Below are positions 1-5,043 of a stretch of DNA of 5,043 nt, piece by piece. Each line of letters starts with the position of its first letter. The first letter of the stretch is position 1. A program made the position numbers and the translations under genes. Under the pieces are notes generated by a model. It did not search any database. It had not been told where the DNA came from and worked only from the letters and a program-made list of their open reading frames with translations. Source of the DNA: Boseongicola sp. SB0662_bin_57 (GTDB taxonomy: Bacteria; Pseudomonadota; Alphaproteobacteria; Rhodobacterales; Rhodobacteraceae); NCBI GenBank assembly GCA_009839535.1, contig VXPN01000299.1, forward strand, positions 1 to 5,043. Reading direction: 5' to 3'.

Positions 1-2162
1 TCCTCAGGGCGAAGGAGCAGAACAACGCGCCCCTGATCGTCTGCGACCCGCGCTTCACGCGCACCGCGGCCCATGCTGACGAATACGTCCGCTTCCGGCC
101 CGGCACGGACGTCGCCCTGGTCTGGGGAATCCTCTGGCACATCTTCGAGAACGGATGGGAGGACAAGGAGTTCATCCGGACACGGGTCTGGGGCATGGAC
201 CAGATCCGGGAGGAAGTTGCCAAGTGGACGCCCGAGGAAGTCGAACGCGTGACCGGCACGCCCGGTTCGCAGCTTCGCCGCGTGGCCTTCACGATGGCCA
301 ACAACCGTCCGGGCACCGTGATCTGGTGCATGGGCGGGACCCAGCACACCAACGGCAACAACAACACGCGGGCCTACTGCGTGCTGCAGCTTGCCCTTGG
401 CAACATGGGCACCACGGGCGGCGGCACCAACATCTTCCGCGGCCACGACAACGTGCAGGGCGCCACCGACCTTGGCGTGCTCTCGCACACGCTGCCTGGC
501 TACTACGGCCTGTCGGCCGGAGCCTGGGCGCACTGGGCGCGGGTCTGGGGAGAGGATCTTGACTGGCTCAAGAACCAGTTCGCCACTGTCAAGGGAGCGG
601 ACGGCAAGGACAAGAACCTGATGAACCTGACCGGCATTCCGGTAAGCCGCTGGATCGACGGCGTCCTTGAAGACCCGGACAACACGGACAACCCCGACAG
701 GGTTCGCGCCATGGTGCTCTGGGGTCATGCTCCGAATTCCCAGACGCGGATGAAGGAGATGAAGACCGCGATGGAAATGCTGGACATGCTGGTCGTCATC
801 GACCCGTATCCGACCGTTTCCGCCGTGCTTCACGACCGGACCGACGGGGTCTACCTGCTGCCCGCGTGCACGCAGTTCGAAACCCACGGCTCGGTCACGG
901 CCTCGAACCGGTCGCTCCAGTGGCGCGAAAAGGTGGTCGACCCGCTCTTCGAATCCAAGTCGGATCAGGAGATCATCGGCCTCCTTGCCAGGAAGTTCGG
1001 CTGGCACGACCGCTTCTTCCGCAACATCGCGGTCGAGGAGGACGGCGTGACCCCGAACATCGAGGACACGACCCGCGAGTTCAACGCAGGCATGTGGACG
1101 GTCGGCTACACCGGCCAAAGCCCGGAGCGGATCAAGCTCCACATGGCCAACCAGCACACGTTCGACAAGACGACGCTGAGGGCCGTGGGCGGACCGGCTG
1201 ACGGGGACTTCTACGGCATGCCCTGGCCATGCTGGGGCACGGCCGAGATGAACCACCCCGGCACGCCGAACCTCTACGACATGTCCAAGCCGGTCGCTGA
1301 CGGGGGATTGTGCTTCCGCGCCCGGTTCGGCGTCGAACGGGACGGCGACAACCTGCTTGCCGAGGGCGTGTTCAATCCGGGTTCGGAAATCCAGGACGGC
1401 TATCCCGAGTTCACCATGCAGATGCTGATGGACCTCGGATGGGACGGCGACCTGACAGCCGAGGAACGTGCCGCCATTGACGCGGTGGCGGGTCCCAAGA
1501 CCAACTGGAAGACCGACCTCTCGGGCGGCATTCAGCGGGTCGCCATCAAGCACGGCTGCGCGCCCTTCGGGAACGCGAAGGCCCGTGCGGTTGTCTGGAC
1601 CTTCCCGGATCCGGTGCCGTTGCACCGCGAGCCGCTCTACACGAACCGGCGGGATCTCGTGGCGGACTATCCGACCTACGAGGACCGCAAGTTCTATCGC
1701 CTTCCGACGATGTACGCATCGATCCAGAAGAACGACTTTTCCAAGGATTACCCGTTGATCCTGACTTCAGGTCGTCTGGTCGAGTACGAAGGCGGCGGCG
1801 ATGAGAGCCGGTCCAACCCGTGGCTCGCCGAACTGCAGCAGGACATGTTCGTCGAGATCAACCCGAGGGACGCCAACAACCTGGGCGTTCGCGACGGTGC
1901 GCAGGTCTGGTTGGAAGGCGCGGAAGGCGCAAAGGTCAAGGTGATGGCCATGGTCACAAGAAGGGTGGGCGAAGGCGTGGTCTTCATGCCCTTCCACTTC
2001 GGCGGCCATCTGGAAGGCGAGGATCTGCGAGGCAAGTACCCTGACGGGGCCGACCCCTACGTCCTGGGCGAAAGCAGCAACACCGCGCAGACCTACGGCT
2101 ATGATTCTGTAACTCAGATGCAGGAGACCAAGTGCACTCTCTGCAAAATCTGGTCAGCGTAA
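1..2162 (+). CDS. fdoG: Formate dehydrogenase, catalytic alpha subunit (FdnG/FdoG/Fdh3A type), 5'-truncated
   Basis: Molybdopterin enzyme of the DMSO-reductase superfamily that oxidises formate to CO2 and passes electrons to the beta subunit. The frame is open from base 3 with no start in view, leaving 719 residues; full-length relatives have roughly 950-1000, so the Tat signal, N-terminal [4Fe-4S] motif and active-site Cys/Sec lie upstream and cannot be judged. An internal ATG at 195 is not the start, because conserved sequence (VCDPRFTRTAAHAD, then FRPGTDVAL) precedes it. Visible: the cofactor segment GGTQHTNG followed by LALGNMGTTGGG and RGHDNVQGATDLG (about 333-476); a GSVTASNR...QWRE segment (about 891-932) as in the FDH-N/FDH-O group; and the C-terminal molybdopterin-dinucleotide-binding domain from YPLILTSGR (about 1748) to near the end. 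It ends in an unusual CTLC motif (2133-2144). No frameshift is seen. The family is secure; which formate dehydrogenase isotype is less so. Confidence 0.95.
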   Translation, partial: LRAKEQNNAPLIVCDPRFTRTAAHADEYVRFRPGTDVALVWGILWHIFENGWEDKEFIRTRVWGMDQIREEVAKWTPEEVERVTGTPGSQLRRVAFTMANNRPGTVIWCMGGTQHTNGNNNTRAYCVLQLALGNMGTTGGGTNIFRGHDNVQGATDLGVLSHTLPGYYGLSAGAWAHWARVWGEDLDWLKNQFATVKGADGKDKNLMNLTGIPVSRWIDGVLEDPDNTDNPDRVRAMVLWGHAPNSQTRMKEMKTAMEMLDMLVVIDPYPTVSAVLHDRTDGVYLLPACTQFETHGSVTASNRSLQWREKVVDPLFESKSDQEIIGLLARKFGWHDRFFRNIAVEEDGVTPNIEDTTREFNAGMWTVGYTGQSPERIKLHMANQHTFDKTTLRAVGGPADGDFYGMPWPCWGTAEMNHPGTPNLYDMSKPVADGGLCFRARFGVERDGDNLLAEGVFNPGSEIQDGYPEFTMQMLMDLGWDGDLTAEERAAIDAVAGPKTNWKTDLSGGIQRVAIKHGCAPFGNAKARAVVWTFPDPVPLHREPLYTNRRDLVADYPTYEDRKFYRLPTMYASIQKNDFSKDYPLILTSGRLVEYEGGGDESRSNPWLAELQQDMFVEINPRDANNLGVRDGAQVWLEGAEGAKVKVMAMVTRRVGEGVVFMPFHFGGHLEGEDLRGKYPDGADPYVLGESSNTAQTYGYDSVTQMQETKCTLCKIWSA

Positions 2163-2167
2163 GGAGG
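2161..2167 (+). promoter_or_regulatory. Ribosome binding site of the beta subunit
   Basis: AAGGAGG is a near-perfect Shine-Dalgarno sequence. It overlaps the TAA stop of the alpha gene (2160-2162) and lies nine bases before the ATG at 2177. The overlap suggests translational coupling of alpha and beta. It also picks 2177 over the nearer ATG at 2170, which is too close and in another frame. Confidence 0.85.
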
Positions 2168-2176
2168 AAATGAGAC

Positions 2177-2773
2177 ATGGGAGCTAGAGCAAAGTTTCTC
2201 TGCGACGCCGAGCGCTGCATCGAGTGCAACGCCTGCGTGACGGCCTGCAAGAACGAGCACGAGGTGCCCTGGGGCATCAACCGCCGTCGGGTGGTGACAA
2301 TCCAGGATGGCACGCCGGGAGAAAGGTCGATCTCGGTTGCCTGCATGCACTGCTCGGATGCGCCCTGCATGGCGGTGTGTCCGGTCGATTGCTTCTATCA
2401 GAACGAGGAAGGGATCGTCCTGCATTCCAAGGACCTCTGCATCGGCTGCGGGTACTGCTTCTACGCTTGTCCCTTCGGTGCGCCACAGTTCCCGCAAGCA
2501 GGGAACTTCGGCAGCCGCGGCAAGATGGACAAGTGCACCTTCTGCGCTGGTGGACCTGAGGACAATCACTCGACCGCCGAATTCGCCAAGTATGGCCGCA
2601 ACCGGATTGCGGAAGGCAAGCTGCCGATCTGTGCCGAGATGTGCGCCACCAAGGCGCTTCTGGCAGGTGACGGAGATGTCGTCTCGGCCATTTACCGCGA
2701 GCGCGTGGTGTCCCGCGGCTTCGGCTCGGGCGCCTGGGGCTGGGGCACGGCATACGAAGCAAAGGGCGGCTGA
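2177..2773 (+). CDS. fdh3B: Formate dehydrogenase iron-sulfur beta subunit (FDH3 type)
   Basis: Electron-transfer subunit of 198 residues that carries electrons from the alpha subunit to the cytochrome b gamma subunit. Sixteen cysteines form four [4Fe-4S] sites: C14/C17/C20/C24 (CIECNACVTAC), C56/C59/C64/C68, C88/C91/C94/C98 (CIGCGYCFYAC) and C120/C123 with C152/C156. Two further cysteines, C9 and C72, are outside the pattern. There is no signal peptide, so it would have to be exported as a passenger of the alpha subunit if the complex faces the periplasm. Unlike E. coli FdnH/FdoH (near 300 residues, with a C-terminal membrane helix), this protein ends in a short Gly-rich tail and has no membrane segment. 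It sits 14 bases after alpha and 78 bases before gamma. The length and cluster layout match proteins annotated as formate dehydrogenase FDH3 subunit beta in alphaproteobacteria. The related DMSO-reductase type subunits are an alternative, but the flanking genes argue for formate dehydrogenase. Confidence 0.95.
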   Translation: MGARAKFLCDAERCIECNACVTACKNEHEVPWGINRRRVVTIQDGTPGERSISVACMHCSDAPCMAVCPVDCFYQNEEGIVLHSKDLCIGCGYCFYACPFGAPQFPQAGNFGSRGKMDKCTFCAGGPEDNHSTAEFAKYGRNRIAEGKLPICAEMCATKALLAGDGDVVSAIYRERVVSRGFGSGAWGWGTAYEAKGG

Positions 2774-2774
2774 A

Positions 2775-2825
2775 GCCGTTCACGGGGTGGCCCTTTCCCG
2801 GGCCGCCTCCCTCCATTTCAACGGC
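2775..2825 (+). repeat. Nested inverted repeat between beta and gamma genes
   Basis: An outer stem GCCGTT (2775-2780) / AACGGC (2820-2825) encloses an inner stem of ten pairs, 2784-2793 with 2800-2809, which has a six-base loop (TTTCCC) and two G-U wobbles. No U-tract follows, so it is not a classical terminator. It ends 12 bases before the gamma ribosome site. In RNA it could stabilise or set the processing point of the alpha-beta part of the message, or modulate gamma expression; this role is inferred. Confidence 0.5.
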
Positions 2826-2837
2826 CGCCTACGATCC

Positions 2838-2843
2838 GGAGGA
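2838..2843 (+). promoter_or_regulatory. Ribosome binding site of the gamma subunit
   Basis: GGAGGA lies eight bases before GTG 2852 and eleven before ATG 2855, two adjacent in-frame starts. The spacing slightly favours the GTG; ATG is the commoner start codon. The choice alters the protein by one residue only. Confidence 0.75.
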
Positions 2844-2851
2844 TTGCCGAC

Positions 2852-4057
2852 GTGATGCGTTTGTACATTTTCGCATTGATTCTCGCATCTGGCCTCGGCG
2901 CGCCGGCCGCGGCTCAGGACAGCTTGGAGCCTGATCGCAGCGCCACCGGGGGGGCGCAGACGCTGGAGGACATTCTGGCCCGACAGCGCGGCGAAGGGAT
3001 CGACGACACGTTTCGCAGGGAAAACACTGGCAGCCCGGACACCGCCGCCGGCATCGCGCAGCAACTCGGCACGTTGGGCGGCTCTTCCGATCCTGAACTC
3101 TGGCGCGCACTGCGCTACGGCTCCGCGGACATAACGGTCTCGTCCGGCGGTGAGGTCGCTGCAGTGCTGGTGCAGGACGGCGGGATGTGGTGGCTGGACT
3201 TTCGCCGGACAACGCTCAAGAACTGGGGCGGCTACTTCCTGCTTGGCGTGATCGGCGCCCTGATTGCATTCTTCCTCTTGCGCGGACGCATTCGGATCGA
3301 TGCACCCATGACAGGCCGGACAGTTGTTCGCTTCCAGGCAATCGAGCGCTTCGCACATTGGCTGCTGGCCGGATCGTTCATTCTCCTGGGCCTCACCGGA
3401 CTGTTGACGCTGTTCGGCCGCACGGTACTGATTCCAGCCTTCGGGCACGAGGCCAATTCGTTCATCCTCATTGCAAGCAAATGGGTCCATAACAACGCCG
3501 CCTGGGCCTTCATGGTCGGGCTGGTCATGATTTTCGCCTTCTGGGTCTGGCACAACCTGCCCGACCGGACCGACCTGAAATGGATCGCGCAGTTCGGCGG
3601 CATCATCGGATCGAAGCACCCCCCGGCCAGGAAATTCAACGCCGGCCAGAAGGTGATCTTCTGGTCGGTCGTGATTCTCGGCGCGTCGATCTCGGCTTCG
3701 GGACTGTCCTTGCTCTTTCCGTTCGAGATTCCAATGTTCGCCAAGACCTTCGCGATCCTCAACGATCTCGGGATCACCGGGGTGCTGGGGCTTGATCCAT
3801 TGCCTACCGAACTGACGCCGCAGGAAGAGATGCAATATGCCCAGCTCTGGCACGCCATCGTCTCGTTCGTCCTCATGGGCATCATCATTGCGCACATCTA
3901 CATCGGCTCGCTCGGAATGGAGGGCGCTTTCGACGCCATGGGAACCGGCGAGGTGGACGAAGCCTGGGCGCATCAGCACCATTCAATCTGGCTCGAAGAC
4001 GTAAAGGCCGCTGACAAGGGCGAGAGCGCAACAGGTGACGCCACCGCGGCCGAATAG
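2852..4057 (+). CDS. fdoI: Formate dehydrogenase cytochrome b gamma subunit with N-terminal periplasmic extension
   Basis: Membrane anchor and quinone-reducing subunit, 401 residues from GTG 2852 (400 from ATG 2855). It takes electrons from the beta-subunit clusters and passes them through two haems b to quinone. In order: a Sec signal peptide (residues 1-21, cleavage likely after APAAA); a hydrophilic, presumably periplasmic region (about 22-125); a first membrane helix (about 127-143); then the four-helix FdnI-like domain (about 169-189, 216-234, 268-289, 333-352). Candidate haem ligands are H169 in ERFAHW, H213 in KWVH, and H334 and H348, whose 14-residue spacing equals that of the ligands H155/H169 in E. 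coli FdnI. The C-terminus is hydrophilic and probably cytoplasmic. FdnI is only about 217 residues, so the signal peptide, extension and extra helix account for the size. This long form is common in alphaproteobacteria. A run of seven G at 2948-2954 lies early in the gene. Confidence 0.93.
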   Translation: MMRLYIFALILASGLGAPAAAQDSLEPDRSATGGAQTLEDILARQRGEGIDDTFRRENTGSPDTAAGIAQQLGTLGGSSDPELWRALRYGSADITVSSGGEVAAVLVQDGGMWWLDFRRTTLKNWGGYFLLGVIGALIAFFLLRGRIRIDAPMTGRTVVRFQAIERFAHWLLAGSFILLGLTGLLTLFGRTVLIPAFGHEANSFILIASKWVHNNAAWAFMVGLVMIFAFWVWHNLPDRTDLKWIAQFGGIIGSKHPPARKFNAGQKVIFWSVVILGASISASGLSLLFPFEIPMFAKTFAILNDLGITGVLGLDPLPTELTPQEEMQYAQLWHAIVSFVLMGIIIAHIYIGSLGMEGAFDAMGTGEVDEAWAHQHHSIWLEDVKAADKGESATGDATAAE

Positions 4058-4114
4058 ATGGGGGATCATGTAGTTGACTGAAACGGTGGAACATGACGCT
4101 TTCTGCGCAAGCCG

Positions 4115-4140
4115 GAAGGGCGGGTTTCCCGCCGATCTTC
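4115..4140 (+). terminator. GC-rich hairpin downstream of gamma gene, possible transcript end
   Basis: Perfect six-pair inverted repeat GGCGGG (4119-4124) / CCCGCC (4128-4133) with a TTT loop, extended by GAAG (4115-4118) / CTTC (4137-4140) across a three-base bulge. It begins 57 bases after the gamma stop. No T-run follows, so intrinsic termination is doubtful; it could be a 3' stabilising hairpin or act with Rho. Confidence 0.3.
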
Positions 4141-4144
4141 GACA

Positions 4145-4167
4145 CGGCAATGCGCGGCCTTGCCGCG
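4145..4167 (+). repeat. Two alternative overlapping hairpins after the gamma gene
   Basis: CGCGGC (4153-4158) and GCCGCG (4162-4167) form a perfect six-pair stem with a CTT loop. The same right arm can instead pair as TTGCCG (4160-4165) with CGGCAA (4145-4150) around a nine-base loop. The two folds exclude each other. There is no T-run. This is probably part of the 3' untranslated region of the formate dehydrogenase message; its function is unknown. Confidence 0.35.
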
Positions 4168-4231
4168 AAGCCCAAATGCCAGGGCCATGCAAGACGAGGC
4201 ATCCGGGATTGACGCATCTGCACGGCGCGAG

Positions 4232-4255
4232 GCGTTTGCGTTGGCAACCTATACT
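4232..4255 (+). promoter_or_regulatory. Possible promoter of the WD40 gene
   Basis: TATACT at 4250-4255 matches the -10 consensus at five of six bases. There is no recognisable -35 box at 16-18 bases upstream. Just before it are a tandem GCGTTT/GCGTTG (4232-4243) and a small dyad GTTG-G-CAAC (4240-4248), which could be an activator or repressor site. Transcription would begin near 4262, giving a leader of roughly 60 bases. This is a motif match only. Confidence 0.25.
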
Positions 4256-4267
4256 GACCCGTGAAAT

Positions 4268-4300
4268 CAGCCGCAGGCTGGAACGCACCGCGTTTCAGCC
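4268..4300 (+). promoter_or_regulatory. Leader-like region with mutually exclusive hairpins before the WD40 gene
   Basis: The segment GGCTGGAACG (4276-4285) can pair with CGTTTCAGCC (4291-4300) to give ten pairs including one G-U and a five-base loop. Its first half, GGCTG, can instead pair upstream with CAGCC (4268-4272) around a GCA loop. The larger hairpin ends 20 bases before the ATG at 4321. The arrangement resembles a switchable leader, but no ligand or leader peptide is recognised and it matches no riboswitch class I know. Confidence 0.35.
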
Positions 4301-4320
4301 AACGGCATAATTCCCAATAG

Positions 4321-5043
4321 ATGCGATCCGTCTCCGCGCTGCTGTCCGGACTGGCACTCGTGACATGCCCTGCGCTCGCGCAGGAATTCACGACGCTCAA
4401 AGGGCATGGCGGCCCGGTCATGGGGCTTGCCGTCTCCGACAGCGGAGAGGTCGCGAGCGCCAGTTTCGACAATTCAGTGGGGCGCTGGCAGAACCGCACG
4501 CCGCAATGGCTCGAAGGCCACGCCGCCGCCGTCATCGACTTGATCTTCCTGCCCGACGGGCGCATCGCGTCGGGGGCGGACGACTTTTCCATATGGCTTT
4601 GGGACGGCACGGATGGGCGTGAACTCGGTCGCCACAAGGGAAAGGTCACCGACCTCGCGGTGTCGCGTGACGGCGCAGCCCTGGCCTCGGCCAGCTGGGA
4701 CGGCACGATCGGGATTTGGCCGCTAGCCGAGCCGGATGCCCCACCAGCATCGCTTGACCTGCGGGACACCGGCGCCAACGACGTGGCCTTTTCGCCGGAC
4801 AGCGGACTGCTGTATGCCGCGACCTCCAAGGGGGATATCCGCGTCTATGACCTTTCGGCGCCCGAGGGCGACCCGTTCAGAACACTGGTGCGACACGGGT
4901 TCGCGATCAACGAAATGGTGCTGTCGCCGGACGGGTCGTGGATGGCCTATGGCGCGGTCGATGGCGTGACCCGGGTGATCGACACGCAGACCGGCACCGT
5001 GCTTCGCGATTTCACCCTTGAACGACGGCCCATCCTCGCCATG
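4321..5043 (+). CDS. Exported WD40-repeat beta-propeller protein, 3'-truncated
   Basis: Open from ATG 4321 to the last base (241 residues seen, no stop). An in-frame TAG at 4318-4320 directly precedes the ATG, so the gene cannot start earlier, and only this start keeps the signal peptide intact. Residues 1-20 form a Sec signal peptide ending in PALA, with cleavage likely before QEF. About five WD40-like blades follow: 26-56 (GH...SFDNSVGRW), 66-94 (GH...DDFSIWLW), 105-133 (SWDGTIGIW), about 147-176 (KGDIRVYD) and about 192-221, with a sixth beginning. No CxxCH haem motif is present so far. The propeller should fold in the periplasm and bind a partner; no catalytic role can be read. No good ribosome site is seen, only a weak AATAG just before the start. 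Position suggests a link to formate dehydrogenase or periplasmic electron transfer. Some related exported WD40 proteins carry a C-terminal cytochrome c domain, which here would lie beyond the window. Confidence 0.88.
   Translation, partial: MRSVSALLSGLALVTCPALAQEFTTLKGHGGPVMGLAVSDSGEVASASFDNSVGRWQNRTPQWLEGHAAAVIDLIFLPDGRIASGADDFSIWLWDGTDGRELGRHKGKVTDLAVSRDGAALASASWDGTIGIWPLAEPDAPPASLDLRDTGANDVAFSPDSGLLYAATSKGDIRVYDLSAPEGDPFRTLVRHGFAINEMVLSPDGSWMAYGAVDGVTRVIDTQTGTVLRDFTLERRPILAM

Noticed and set aside
2780..3982. 400-residue minus-strand ORF opposite the gamma gene
   Set aside because: Long antisense frames are usual in GC-rich genes. The + strand product has a signal peptide, membrane helices and haem histidines in the right places.
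4058..4081. Seven-codon ORF directly after the gamma stop, with AATAGATG also found at the WD40 start
   Set aside because: An eight-base match and a tiny ORF are expected by chance; there is no ribosome site or other support.
4093..4212. Small 39-residue ORF (starts MTLSAQAGRAGF) in the gap after gamma
   Set aside because: A purine-rich GGTGGA lies only two bases before the ATG, too close for a ribosome site. The frame overlaps both compact hairpins and I recognise no family. It might deserve a conservation check, but there is not enough to call a gene.
4209..4214. TTGACG as a -35 box for the TATACT element
   Set aside because: It is about 35 bases from the -10 candidate, twice the workable spacing.
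3983..4288. 101-residue minus-strand ORF across the end of gamma and the gap
   Set aside because: It overlaps the well-supported gamma gene, and its composition is not protein-like for a conserved family.
4074..4310. 78-residue ORF with a TTG start covering most of the gamma-WD40 gap
   Set aside because: The product is rich in Arg, His and Pro like out-of-frame GC-rich DNA, has no ribosome site, and runs through the hairpins and the possible promoter.
4360..4368. Possible lipobox (LVTC) in the WD40 signal peptide
   Set aside because: Thr rather than Gly, Ala or Ser precedes the Cys, and a standard ALA cleavage site follows four residues later, so a soluble periplasmic protein is more likely than a lipoprotein.
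4365..4622. + strand ORF inside the WD40 gene
   Set aside because: It is an out-of-frame shadow; the frame from 4321 gives a signal peptide and repeated WD40 blades.
3885..4829. 314-residue minus-strand ORF spanning gamma end, gap and WD40 start
   Set aside because: Low-complexity Ser/Arg/Pro composition with no recognisable domain, opposite two convincing + strand genes.

Overview
This is a GC-rich stretch (about 60-65% G+C by eye) with four genes, all on the + strand. Three encode subunits of a membrane-bound, respiratory-type formate dehydrogenase. The fourth, cut off by the window end, encodes an exported WD40-repeat protein. Codon usage, AGGAGG-type ribosome sites and the shape of the subunits (a 198-residue beta subunit with no membrane anchor, and a 401-residue gamma subunit with its own signal peptide) fit an alphaproteobacterium, most likely a Rhodobacterales/Rhodobacteraceae member. 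The taxonomic call is inference from family resemblance; the window has no rRNA or other marker.

Layout: 1-2162 is the C-terminal 719 residues of the molybdopterin-containing catalytic alpha subunit; its N-terminal part lies upstream. 2177-2773 is the beta subunit, a ferredoxin-like protein with sixteen cysteines in the pattern for four [4Fe-4S] clusters. A 78-base gap follows, holding a nested inverted repeat and a clear ribosome site. 2852-4057 is the gamma subunit: signal peptide, a periplasmic region of about 100 residues, then a cytochrome b-type membrane domain with four candidate haem-ligand histidines. The 263-base gap at 4058-4320 holds no convincing gene but several compact inverted repeats, a possible -10 promoter element and a leader-like pair of mutually exclusive hairpins. 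4321-5043 is the start of a WD40 beta-propeller protein with a Sec signal peptide; it is open to the window end.

How it works together: alpha oxidises formate to CO2 at a Mo/W-bis-MGD centre, electrons pass along the beta-subunit clusters to the haems b of gamma, and from there to the quinone pool. The three subunit genes are tightly packed and are almost certainly one operon (alpha stop overlapping the beta ribosome site, and a strong ribosome site before gamma). The WD40 protein should lie in the periplasm beside the complex, but it appears to have its own leader region, and its link to formate oxidation is only by position.

The formate dehydrogenase itself is a known type. The least explained parts are the WD40 gene and the structured non-coding segments around the gamma gene. 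I see no CRISPR array, tRNA, rRNA, insertion sequence or phage feature.
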